Shown here in pieces: positions 25,965 to 34,441 of a stretch of 64,000 bases of DNA. Source of the stretch: Opitutaceae bacterium (GTDB lineage Bacteria; Verrucomicrobiota; Verrucomicrobiia; Opitutales; Opitutaceae); NCBI GenBank assembly GCA_016794785.1, contig JAEUHC010000027.1, positions 558,001 through 622,000 on the forward strand, read 5' to 3'. Position 1 is the stretch's first letter. Each line of letters opens with the position of its first letter. A program made the translations under genes and the position numbers. The notes below the pieces were generated by a model, which was not told the DNA's origin, did not search any database, and saw nothing but the letters and a program-made list of their open reading frames with translations.

Positions 25965-28022
25965 ATGAAAACCCGCCTCATCGGTTTCGTTTTTTCAATC
26001 GTGCTCGCGAGCCCCGCCTTTGCAGCGGCCATGCCGCGCGATACGCCTGAGATCGTATGCCTGCGACGCGAGTTCCCGGCCCTGGCGGCCCTGTTGACCG
26101 CAGAGAAACCTTGGGAGCAGGAGCCGGCGGCTCTGGCTGGGAAACTATTCAGCCGCCCGCCCAAAATCGCCCAGGGCAGCGCCGCCTACCCGCTGCTCCT
26201 GCAGGACCAGCGCGAACTCAGTGGCTGGGCCGGAGAAAAAGTGTTCGATCAGTTGTCCTACGAAACGGAATACTATGCGTTCGACCGGGCGCGACCCGTC
26301 ATCAAGCTGCACGTCGGGCGCCCCCTGACCTTTGCCATGCAGCATGGCCGAGTCGAAGCGCGCGCCGCCTCGCGCGGGGGCGTCGCTCATTTTCCGGTCC
26401 TCGATGCCAAGGTGATCCCGCCGCTGCTGGAGCGGCTGGACCACGTCGCAAGTGCTCTTGCCCAGTTCGGCGCGCGCAAGCTGTCCGCCGAGCACCCGCT
26501 CGTTTCCACCTACGCATTGCCGAACGACGTGGTCATGACGGTGACCAACCTCACTGGTTCGACCAACGAAACGCCCTACGTCGAAATCATGCTCACTCCG
26601 GCCGAGCCGGTGCGAAGGTTCGAGGGCACGCAGACGGTCGCATTTCCCGGCGCCGAGGGCGCGGGACGCTTCGCTTTGGGCGGGCGCGGCGGGAAGGTTT
26701 ACGTCGTCACTTCGCTGGAAGACTATCTCCCCAGGGGGCGCCCGGGCCGCAGGGAAGGCAGCTATGGCCAGGCCAGTGAACACGCCCTGACTCTGGGTGA
26801 AGGCAAATGGCGCCCCCACGTCGACGCGCTGGGCAACCCCCAACCCGGCCAAGGCCAGCCGCTCCTGCCGGGCTTTCCGGCGCTGCCACCCGAGCCGGTC
26901 ATCCCGGGGACCTTGCGCGAGGCCGTCGAGGCCAAGGGCCCGCGCACCGTAGTCTTCGCAGTCGCGGGAGACATCGCGCTGAAGAGCGACCTCATCATCC
27001 GCAACCCCTACATCACCATCGCCGGCCAGAGCGCGCCAGGCGAAGGCGTGCAGATCCGCAACTGGGGTGTCAGGGTCGAGACCCACGATGTGATCCTCCG
27101 GCACCTGCGCATCCGCGTCGGCGAGGTCAAGGGACCGGGACAGCTCCGCCGCGTGCTCGGCGAGCAGACCCATGCGCTCGACCTCGCCGGCATGAACGTC
27201 ATCGCCGACCACTGCGAGGCGGCCTTCGCGAACGACCAGATTTTCAACACCTACGGTTCGGTGTATCGCGAGGCGGCCACGCTCCAGTGGTCCATGATCT
27301 ATGGCGGGCCAACGAAATCTACGCACGAGAAGGGCAACCATTCGATGAGCACGGTCGCCGTCGGTTGGACCTTCGTTTCGCTGCACCACAATCTTTTTGC
27401 CCACACCCGGCTCCGCAACCCGCGGCTGGACATGCTCACCTACGATTTCCGCAATAACGTCATCTATAATTTTTACGGCAACGGCTACGGCTCCCCTAAC
27501 GACACGCGGCGGCTGAACTACGTCGGCAATACCTTGAAGAAGGGGCCCGACTCGACCGGCAACACAGCGTATGCGTTCTCGGGCACAGGGCCCTACTGGC
27601 AATACTTCGCCGTGGACAACAAGGTGCCGGCCGATTTCAAAGGCGTCATAGAGGCGGAGAAAGTCGGTCCACTGTCACGCCCCATTCCATTCGCCCCGGT
27701 GACCACTCATTCGGCCGCTGAAGCATTCAAGCTCGTGGTGGCGCAAAGCGGCGCGACCAAACCCGTTCGCGATGCCATCACCGCCTGGGTCGCCCAGACC
27801 GTCCTCGACGGCACCGGCTCGGTCCCCGGCACGCCGGACGACTGGCCGCACGGCGGATTCCCGACCTATGCTCCGGCGAAGGCGCCGGCCGATACCAACG
27901 CCAACGGCATCCCCGACGCGTGGGGACTGGCACGCGGCCTCGATCTTTCGAAGTGCAAGGCCAACGGCCGCGACCTCGACCCGCGCTACGACAACCTCGA
28001 GGTCTATCTCAACTCGCTCTAA
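25965..28022 (+). CDS. Pectate lyase family 1-like polysaccharide lyase (685 aa)
   Basis: Large exported lyase-like enzyme. ATG 25965 gives the signal peptide KTRLIGFVFSIVLASPAFA; the frame is open from a GTG at 25920. The first 200 residues are an extra domain I do not recognise. From about residue 225 a right-handed beta-helix of the PL1 pectate-lyase type begins: FPGAEGAGRFALGGRGGKVY, VIPGTLREAVEAKGPRTVVF, NPYITIAGQSAPGEGVQIR, VILRHLRIRVG, NVIADHCEAAFANDQ and VSLHHNLFAHTRLRNPRL, where the H-x-N and R-x-P segments sit at the expected active-site region. It ends with a calcium-binding-like ADTNANGIPDAW tail. Expected to cleave polygalacturonan stretches between side-chain regions. Confidence 0.85.
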   Translation: MKTRLIGFVFSIVLASPAFAAAMPRDTPEIVCLRREFPALAALLTAEKPWEQEPAALAGKLFSRPPKIAQGSAAYPLLLQDQRELSGWAGEKVFDQLSYETEYYAFDRARPVIKLHVGRPLTFAMQHGRVEARAASRGGVAHFPVLDAKVIPPLLERLDHVASALAQFGARKLSAEHPLVSTYALPNDVVMTVTNLTGSTNETPYVEIMLTPAEPVRRFEGTQTVAFPGAEGAGRFALGGRGGKVYVVTSLEDYLPRGRPGRREGSYGQASEHALTLGEGKWRPHVDALGNPQPGQGQPLLPGFPALPPEPVIPGTLREAVEAKGPRTVVFAVAGDIALKSDLIIRNPYITIAGQSAPGEGVQIRNWGVRVETHDVILRHLRIRVGEVKGPGQLRRVLGEQTHALDLAGMNVIADHCEAAFANDQIFNTYGSVYREAATLQWSMIYGGPTKSTHEKGNHSMSTVAVGWTFVSLHHNLFAHTRLRNPRLDMLTYDFRNNVIYNFYGNGYGSPNDTRRLNYVGNTLKKGPDSTGNTAYAFSGTGPYWQYFAVDNKVPADFKGVIEAEKVGPLSRPIPFAPVTTHSAAEAFKLVVAQSGATKPVRDAITAWVAQTVLDGTGSVPGTPDDWPHGGFPTYAPAKAPADTNANGIPDAWGLARGLDLSKCKANGRDLDPRYDNLEVYLNSL

Positions 28023-28070
28023 ACCGGGCCTCATCCCGAGCCTCCGCAACCCGACCTCAGATTCCTGCCC

Positions 28071-29501
28071 ATGCGACAGCACTTTCTCTTCCGCCTCCTG
28101 GCTATTTCGCTGCTGGGTTGCTGCCTGCAACTCACCGCCGCCGACAAGCCCCGTGTCCTCGTCCTCACCGACATCGAGAACGAACCCGACGACGCGATGT
28201 CGATGGTCCGGTTACTGGTTTACGCGAACCAGTTCGACATCGATGGTCTCGTCGCGACCACGTCGATTCATCAGCGCGCGCGCGTTGCCCCGCAGCGAAT
28301 CCGCCAGATCGTTTCAGCCTACAGCAAGGTGCGGGATAATCTTGAGCTGCACGAAAAGGGATTTCCGACCGGAGACGAACTTCTCGCGAAGGTGACCGAA
28401 GGACTACCCGTTTACGGCATGGCTGGAGTGGGCGAGGGCAAGGATTCGCCCGGCTCCGATTTGTTGATCCGCGCCGTGGATCGCGACGACCCGCGGCCGT
28501 TGTGGGTGCCGGTGTGGGGCGGTCCTAGTGTGCTCGCGCAAGCGCTGTGGAAGGTGCAACACACCCGCTCCGCCGAGGCGCTAGCAAAGTTCGTCGCCAA
28601 GCTCCGCGTCTACACGATCTCCGATCAGGACGACAGCGGTCCGTGGATTCGGCAGAATTTTCCGACGCTGTTTTACATTGTGAGTCCCGGTTTGGGGGCG
28701 GGCGGCGCCTACCACCATGCGACGTGGAGCGGCATCAGCGGCGACAACTTCAGCGGACGGTTTGCCGGCGGCGATTTCTCCGTCGTGACCAATGAGTGGC
28801 TCGAAACGAATATCCGGAGGAAGGGGCCACTGGGAGCGGAATATCCACGCTGGGAATATCTGATGGAGGGCGACACCCCGTCGTTTCTCAACCTCATCGC
28901 CAACGGCCTCAACGACCCCGCGCATCCGGACTGGGGCGGCTGGGGCGGGCGCTACACCCTCTACACGCCGCCAACGCAGAAATGGTTTCTGCAACCCGAG
29001 ACGCGCCCGATTTGGACCGACGCCGCGGATGAAGTCATGGGCACCGACGGCAAATGGCACACGGGCAATCACGAGTCGATCTGGCGGTGGCGGGTGGCAT
29101 TTCAAAACGATTTCGCCGCGCGCATGGACTGGACCATCAAGCCGTATGCGAACGCCAACCATCCGCCAGTGGCCCGGGTGGCCTCGGGCAACACGCTCAC
29201 CGCCAAGCCTGGTCAGCGCGTCGATTTCAGTGCCGAAGGCTCGACTGATCCCGATGGCGACGCCCTTTCCTATCTTTGGTTTTATTACGGAGAGCCCGGC
29301 ACGATCGCGCTGTCGAACTCGCGCACGGGCGCGCCGCTAGAGGTCCACGATTTTGATCAAGCCAAGGCTTGGGTCGTGATTCCGTCAAAGTTCTCGATGC
29401 CACCCGGCGCAGGCACGATGCATTTCATTCTCGCCGTCACTGATCACGGCACGCCGCGCCTCACTCGCTACCAACGCGTGATCGTGACGGTCGCGCCTTA
29501 A
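28071..29501 (+). CDS. DUF1593 nucleoside-hydrolase-like exported protein, copy 3 (476 aa)
   Basis: Third DUF1593 protein. The signal region RLLAISLLGCCLQLTAA contains LLGC, so it may be a lipoprotein. The aspartate cluster is VLVLTDIENEPDDAMSMVRL. LWVPVWGGPSVLAQALW, VYTISDQDDSGPWIRQNFP, LMEGDTPSFLNLIANGLNDP and DWGGWGGRYTLYTP follow, and a PKD/Ig-like domain forms the last 110 residues (NHPPVARVASGN, STDPDGDALSYLWFYYGEPG, TRYQRVIVTVAP). It closely resembles copy 4 immediately downstream across the whole length, so the two are a tandem duplication. Its start follows the leader CAGATTCCTGCCC. Confidence 0.87.
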   Translation: MRQHFLFRLLAISLLGCCLQLTAADKPRVLVLTDIENEPDDAMSMVRLLVYANQFDIDGLVATTSIHQRARVAPQRIRQIVSAYSKVRDNLELHEKGFPTGDELLAKVTEGLPVYGMAGVGEGKDSPGSDLLIRAVDRDDPRPLWVPVWGGPSVLAQALWKVQHTRSAEALAKFVAKLRVYTISDQDDSGPWIRQNFPTLFYIVSPGLGAGGAYHHATWSGISGDNFSGRFAGGDFSVVTNEWLETNIRRKGPLGAEYPRWEYLMEGDTPSFLNLIANGLNDPAHPDWGGWGGRYTLYTPPTQKWFLQPETRPIWTDAADEVMGTDGKWHTGNHESIWRWRVAFQNDFAARMDWTIKPYANANHPPVARVASGNTLTAKPGQRVDFSAEGSTDPDGDALSYLWFYYGEPGTIALSNSRTGAPLEVHDFDQAKAWVVIPSKFSMPPGAGTMHFILAVTDHGTPRLTRYQRVIVTVAP

Positions 29502-29513
29502 GCTGCATTCCCC

Positions 29514-30938
29514 ATGAAACTCCGTTCGCTGTTTCTCTTCGGCGCGCTCTTGACCGTCCTCAACTACGCCGGCGCCTCGGACAAACCCCGCCTCTTTGTC
29601 CTCACCGACATCGGCGGCGATCCCGACGACCAGATGTCCATGGTTCGGTTGATGACCTACGCCAACCACCTCGACATCGAAGGGCTCGTCGCCACGCCGC
29701 CCGGCGGAGCTTCCCGTCCGGTCCATCCCGAGCAGATCCGGAAGATCGTCGCGGCCTATGGCAAGGTGCGCGACAATCTGGAACTGCATGAACCTGGGTT
29801 TCCCACGGAAGCCTACCTACAGGAACGCATCGCGGCGAGCCTGCCGCTCGGCGACATGGAGGCCGTGGGCGAAGGCAAGGATTCGCCTGGCTCCGATCTC
29901 CTGATCCGGGCCACGGATCGCGATGATCCTCGTCCGCTCTGGGTCGCCGTCTGGGGTGGCCCCAACGTCCTCGCCCAGGCCCTGTGGAAGATCCGCGCCA
30001 CCCGTTCGCCCGCGGCGCTGGCGAAATTCGTCGCGAAGCTCCGTGTGCATGCCATCTCCGACCAGGACAACTCCGGCCCGTGGATCCGGAAAAACTTCCC
30101 CGTCCTCTTCTACATTGTCACTCCCGGCGTCAATGCCGGCGGCGGCTTCCACCATGCGACTTGGATCGCGATCGGCGGCGACCGATTTCACGGCCGTTTC
30201 GGCGGTGCGGATTTCGAGCTGGTCAGCAACGAGTGGCTCGACCGCAACATCCGCCGCAAGGGTCCGCTCGGCGCCGTCTATCCCCACTGGGAATACATGA
30301 TGGAAGGCGACACACCCAGCTTCCTCGGCCTCATCAACAACGGCCTCAACGTGCCCGAGCGGCCCGACTGGGGCGGCTGGGGCGGACGCTACGAGCTCTA
30401 CACGCCCCGGACGGAAAAGTGGTTTCTCGAACCCGAGACGCGTCCGATCTGGACCAACGTCCAGGACGAGGTGCTCGGCAAGGACGGCCAGTGGCACACG
30501 ACCAATCACGCCACGATTTGGCGCTGGCGTGAGGCGTATCAGAACGACTTTGCCGCGCGCATGGATTGGACGATCAAGCCCTACAAGGAGGCCAACCACC
30601 CCCCGGTCGTGAAGCTCGACCACCCGGCCCACATCAACGCCAAGGCAGGCGAGCGCGTGGATCTCAGCGCGACCGCCACCTTCGATCCAGACGGAGACCC
30701 GCTGTCGTTCGAATGGTTCTGCTATGAGGAGCCGGGCACACGGCGGATGTCGAACTCGCGCACCGGCGTGAAGCACGACATCATCGGCTTTGATGGGCCG
30801 AAGGCCTGGCTCACCGTAAAGACGAGCCGCGTCATGCCGCCCGGCACCGGCACGATGCACATCATCCTCGCCGTGACCGATCACGGCACGCCACGTCTCA
30901 CGCGCTACCAACGCGTGATCGTGGACGTAAAGCCCTAG
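29514..30938 (+). CDS. DUF1593 nucleoside-hydrolase-like exported protein, copy 4 (474 aa)
   Basis: Fourth DUF1593 protein, 12 bases after copy 3 and its evident duplicate. Signal peptide KLRSLFLFGALLTVLNYAGA; aspartate cluster LFVLTDIGGDPDDQMSMVRL; shared blocks GVGEGKDSPGSDLLIRA (GEGKDSPGSDLLIRA in both), HAISDQDNSGPWIRKNFP, RRKGPLGAVYPHWEYMMEGD and DWGGWGGRYELYTP. The PKD/Ig-like tail contains FDPDGDPLSFEWFCYEEPG and LTRYQRVIVDVKP. The retained aspartates argue for an active metal-dependent hydrolase rather than a binding protein. Divergence from copy 3 is spread evenly, which would fit a different linkage or aglycone preference. Confidence 0.87.
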   Translation: MKLRSLFLFGALLTVLNYAGASDKPRLFVLTDIGGDPDDQMSMVRLMTYANHLDIEGLVATPPGGASRPVHPEQIRKIVAAYGKVRDNLELHEPGFPTEAYLQERIAASLPLGDMEAVGEGKDSPGSDLLIRATDRDDPRPLWVAVWGGPNVLAQALWKIRATRSPAALAKFVAKLRVHAISDQDNSGPWIRKNFPVLFYIVTPGVNAGGGFHHATWIAIGGDRFHGRFGGADFELVSNEWLDRNIRRKGPLGAVYPHWEYMMEGDTPSFLGLINNGLNVPERPDWGGWGGRYELYTPRTEKWFLEPETRPIWTNVQDEVLGKDGQWHTTNHATIWRWREAYQNDFAARMDWTIKPYKEANHPPVVKLDHPAHINAKAGERVDLSATATFDPDGDPLSFEWFCYEEPGTRRMSNSRTGVKHDIIGFDGPKAWLTVKTSRVMPPGTGTMHIILAVTDHGTPRLTRYQRVIVDVKP

Positions 30939-30966
30939 ACCATCGTTCCTCGAACCAACCCTCAAG

Positions 30967-32049
30967 ATGTCGCGCTCCAAAAAACTCCGCCTGGCTTGCA
31001 TGTTCGCCGGACTGGTCCTGGCGATTTCCGTTCCAGCCGCCGAATCCACCTTGAGATGGAGCGGCGCCCTCTTGAAGCAAAAGCCGGAATGGTATGCCAC
31101 GGCCGACGCGCGGCGCGCCGCGGATGCCGTGCTCCGCTATCAGTCTCAGTTCGGCGCGTGGCCCAAAAACACCGACCTGCTGACGCCGGCGACGCCCGCG
31201 GCGCTGGCCGAGGTGGAAAAGGGCGGCAAGGCCAACACCATCGACAACAACGCCACCACGGTGCCGATGCGGTTCCTCGCGCTGGTATACCACGGCTCGC
31301 CGGACGAGAAATATCGCACCGCGGTTTTCAGGGGCGTGGACTATCTGCTCGCCAGCCAGTATCCCAACGGCGGCTTTCCCCAGTTCTTTCCGCTCCGTGC
31401 GGGCTATTACTCCCGTATCACCTACAACGACGGCGCCATGGTCAATGTGCTGGAAACCTTGCGTGACATTGCCGAGGGCCAGGCGCCTTATGGTTTCGTT
31501 GACGCCGGACGCCGCGCCCAAGCCGCTGCCGCGGTCGCACGTGGCATCGACTGCATCCTCAAAACGCAAATCAGGCAGGACGGCGTCCTCACCGCCTGGT
31601 GCGCGCAGCACGACGAGAAAACCCTCGAACCCGCCTGGGCTCGTGCCTACGAGCCGCCGTCGCTCTCGGGCTCTGAAAGCGTGGGCATCGTCGATTTTCT
31701 GATGTCGATCGAGAATCCCACGCCGGAAATCATCGCGGCAGTGAAAGGTGCAGTCACCTGGCTCGAGAAGGTCACGATGCGCGGCGTGCGGTTGGATTCG
31801 GTCAAGCGGGCCGACGGACGCACCGAGAGGATGCTGGCCAAGGACCCGGCAGCCCCGCCGTTGTGGGCGCGTTTCTACGAACTCGGGACCCATCGTCCCC
31901 TCTATCTCGATCGCGATTCCGTGTTTCGCTACGACTTCGCCGAAATCGGTTACGAGCGCCGCAGCGGCTACGGCTATCACGGCACCTGGCCGGCCAACCT
32001 CCTCGCCAAGGACTATCCCCGCTGGCGCGCGAAGCATCGGCTGCCGTAG
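30967..32049 (+). CDS. Pectate lyase, PL10 family (360 aa)
   Basis: Exported PelA-type pectate lyase (alpha/alpha-toroid). Signal peptide LRLACMFAGLVLAISVPAA. Family landmarks in order: WPKN at 65-68, DNNATT at 93-98, SQYPNGGFPQFFP ending at 142, ITYNDGAM at 151-158, LTAWCAQHD ending at 216 and ARAYEPPSLSGSESVGI at 225-241, which carry the substrate-binding and catalytic residues of PL10. 360 residues is the usual catalytic-domain length, with no binding module attached. It closes the extracellular-enzyme block of the locus. A 126-base gap separates it from the sugar-metabolism genes. Expected to work with the PL1-like enzyme on homogalacturonan. Confidence 0.92.
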   Translation: MSRSKKLRLACMFAGLVLAISVPAAESTLRWSGALLKQKPEWYATADARRAADAVLRYQSQFGAWPKNTDLLTPATPAALAEVEKGGKANTIDNNATTVPMRFLALVYHGSPDEKYRTAVFRGVDYLLASQYPNGGFPQFFPLRAGYYSRITYNDGAMVNVLETLRDIAEGQAPYGFVDAGRRAQAAAAVARGIDCILKTQIRQDGVLTAWCAQHDEKTLEPAWARAYEPPSLSGSESVGIVDFLMSIENPTPEIIAAVKGAVTWLEKVTMRGVRLDSVKRADGRTERMLAKDPAAPPLWARFYELGTHRPLYLDRDSVFRYDFAEIGYERRSGYGYHGTWPANLLAKDYPRWRAKHRLP

Positions 32050-32175
32050 CAACCTTACTTTCCCATGACAAATCGGCTAAAGCACGGGAGAAATCCCCGG
32101 CCCATACTGGTATCGTGGCTCCCCTTCTGAGCCGTCCCTGAATCCCGCCTTTCCGGTTCAACCCTTTCACCTTCC

Positions 32176-33600
32176 ATGTCCACTTCCCGCAGCGTCCTCG
32201 GCGTCATCGTCGGCAACCGCGACTTTTTCCCCGATAAACTCGTCGCCGAAGCCCGCGCCGATCTCACCAAGCTCTTCGCCGAGCTCGGCGTTGATGCCGT
32301 CATGCTCGACCCGGCCGACAGCAAGCTCGGCGGCGTCGAGACGCATAACGACGCCCGCAAGTGCGCCGATCTTTTCCGCAAGAACCGCGACCGCATCTCC
32401 GGGGTGCTCGTGTGCCTCCCCAACTTTGGCGACGAAAAGGGCGTGGCCGATACGCTCAAACTCGCCGGTCTCAACGTCCCTGTCCTCGTCCAGGGTTACC
32501 CGGACGACCTCGACCGCCTCGACGTCATCCGTCGCCGCGACACGTTCTGCGGCAAGATTTCCGTCTGCAACAATCTCCGCCAGGCCGGCATCCCCTACAC
32601 GCTGACCACGAAGCACGTCGTCCATCCCCTCGATGCGTCGTTCCGCGCCGACCTGCAAAAGTTTCTCGCCGTTTGCCGCGTGGTGCAGGGTCTGCGCAAG
32701 GTTCGCATCGGTGCCGTCGGCGCACGGCCCGGCGCGTTCAACACCGTCCGCTACTCGGAAAAAATTCTCGAGCGCAACGGCATCTCCGTCACCACCGTGG
32801 ACCTCTCGGAAATCCTCGGCGCCGCCGCCAAGCTGGAGGCGAACCACGCGCGGGTGACCGGCAAAATCGCGGAGATCCACGCCTACGCCACGACCGCCCA
32901 TGTGCCGCCCGCGAAGCTTATCCAGATGGCCCGCTTCGGTGTGGTGCTCGACGATTTTGTCGCCGCCCACCACCTCGATGCGACCGCCATCCAGTGCTGG
33001 ACCTCTGTGCAAGCCAACCACGGCTGCAACATCTGCACCTCGATGAGCATGATGAGCGAGAATCTGCTCCCCAGCGCCTGCGAGGTCGATGTCACCGGCG
33101 TGCTCACGATGTATGCGATGCAGCTCGCCTCGTCGTCACCCAGCGCGCTCGTCGATTGGAACAACAACTACGGTGCGGAAGACGACAAATGCGTGCTCTT
33201 CCACTGCGGCAACTGGGCCAAGTCCTTTTTGCCCGACATCAAGATCGCGACCGCCCCGATCCTCGGCACCATCGCCGGCGTCGAGAACACCTGGGGCGCG
33301 CTCGACGGCCGCACGCCCGCCACGCCGCTCACCTACGGACGCATCACCACGGACGACACGGCCGGCGTCATCCGCACCTACGTCGGCCAGGGCGAGCTCA
33401 CGAACGACGAGTTGAAGACCTTCGGCAACCGCGCCGTCGCCCGCGTGCCGAAGTTGCAAAAGCTCATGCACCATGTCTGCCGCGAGGGTTTCGAGCATCA
33501 CGTCGTGATGAACTCGTCCCACACCGCCGGCATTCTGGCCGAGGCATTCGAGCGCTATCTCGGCTGGGAAGTTTACCATCACGAAGCTCCGCAGGACTAA
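32176..33600 (+). CDS. L-fucose/L-arabinose isomerase-like sugar isomerase (474 aa)
   Basis: Cytosolic aldose-ketose isomerase of the FucI/AraA-like fold. N-terminal Rossmann-like half (VLGVIVGNRDFFPDKLVAEA); central VRIGAVGARPGAFNTVRYSE; C-terminal catalytic half with ACEVDVTG (E303), VDWNNNY (D327) and FHCGNWA (H343), plus NSSHT (H449). The 24-residue spacing of E303 and D327 equals that of the Mn-binding pair of E. coli FucI as I remember it. Its partners, a split transketolase and an FGGY kinase one to a few bases downstream, suggest it makes the ketose that the kinase phosphorylates. D-apiose to D-apulose is the proposed reaction; a different pentose or deoxysugar remains possible. Confidence 0.82.
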   Translation: MSTSRSVLGVIVGNRDFFPDKLVAEARADLTKLFAELGVDAVMLDPADSKLGGVETHNDARKCADLFRKNRDRISGVLVCLPNFGDEKGVADTLKLAGLNVPVLVQGYPDDLDRLDVIRRRDTFCGKISVCNNLRQAGIPYTLTTKHVVHPLDASFRADLQKFLAVCRVVQGLRKVRIGAVGARPGAFNTVRYSEKILERNGISVTTVDLSEILGAAAKLEANHARVTGKIAEIHAYATTAHVPPAKLIQMARFGVVLDDFVAAHHLDATAIQCWTSVQANHGCNICTSMSMMSENLLPSACEVDVTGVLTMYAMQLASSSPSALVDWNNNYGAEDDKCVLFHCGNWAKSFLPDIKIATAPILGTIAGVENTWGALDGRTPATPLTYGRITTDDTAGVIRTYVGQGELTNDELKTFGNRAVARVPKLQKLMHHVCREGFEHHVVMNSSHTAGILAEAFERYLGWEVYHHEAPQD

Positions 33601-33601
33601 C

Positions 33602-34441
33602 ATGCCGACCGATCACGAGCTCGCGCTCAAATCCCTCCACTACCGGAAGAGCACCCTCCGCTGGATCAAGCACGCCGGCGCCGGCCACACCGGCGGCAGC
33701 CTGTCGTGCGTGGACATCCTGAACGTGCTCTACAACCGCATCCTCAACGTCTCGCCCGCGACGTTCTCCGATCCGAAGCGCGACCGCTACATCCAGAGCA
33801 AGGGACACAGCGTCGAGTCGCTGTTCGTCGTGCTCGCCGACAAAGGGTTTTTCCCGGAGTCGGACCTCGAGACGCTCTGCGGCTACCAGTCCGATTACGT
33901 CGGCCACCCGACGCGTCACGTCCACGGCGTCGAGCAGAACACCGGCGCGCTCGGCCACGGCCTGCCCATCGCGGTCGGCACCGCGCTCGCCAGCAAGCTC
34001 GACGATGCCGGTTTCCGCGCCTTCACCCTCCTTGGTGACGGCGAACTCGCCGAGGGCTCGAACTGGGAGGGCGCGCTCGCCGGCTCCCACTACAAATTGG
34101 ACAACCTCACCGTGATCATCGACTGCAACACGCTCCAGATCACCGGCCGCACCAAGGACGTGATGAATCACGAGCCCCTCGCCGAGAAATGGGCCGCGTT
34201 CGGCTGGGCCGTGCGCACCGTCCCGGGTCACGATTTCGCCGCGCTCACTGCGGCGCTGGAAAAGCCCCTCGAGCCAGGCAAACCCTCCTGCATCATCGCG
34301 CGCACGACGAAGGGCAAAGGCATCAGCTTCATGGAAGACGTCTGCAAATGGCACCACGGCGTCCCGAACGACGACGAATACGCCAAGGCCATCGCCGAGC
34401 TCGACGCCGCAATCGCCAAGCTGAACGGAGGTGCCGCATGA
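33602..34441 (+). CDS. Transketolase, N-terminal (TPP-binding) subunit (279 aa)
   Basis: First half of a two-subunit transketolase. It carries the thiamine-diphosphate motif, GDG at 145-147 running through ELAEGSNWEGALAGSHYKL to the Asn in IIDCNTLQITG, and the substrate-phosphate-side elements GAGHTGGSLSCVDIL and IQSKGHSVESLF. The length is normal for stand-alone N-terminal subunits. It begins one base after the isomerase stop, and its own stop overlaps the start of the C-terminal subunit (ATGA), preceded by GGAGGT. Split transketolases encoded beside an isomerase and an FGGY kinase are typical of dedicated sugar pathways rather than the pentose phosphate pathway. The apulose-4-phosphate transketolase of the D-apiose route is built this way. 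Confidence 0.9.
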   Translation: MPTDHELALKSLHYRKSTLRWIKHAGAGHTGGSLSCVDILNVLYNRILNVSPATFSDPKRDRYIQSKGHSVESLFVVLADKGFFPESDLETLCGYQSDYVGHPTRHVHGVEQNTGALGHGLPIAVGTALASKLDDAGFRAFTLLGDGELAEGSNWEGALAGSHYKLDNLTVIIDCNTLQITGRTKDVMNHEPLAEKWAAFGWAVRTVPGHDFAALTAALEKPLEPGKPSCIIARTTKGKGISFMEDVCKWHHGVPNDDEYAKAIAELDAAIAKLNGGAA

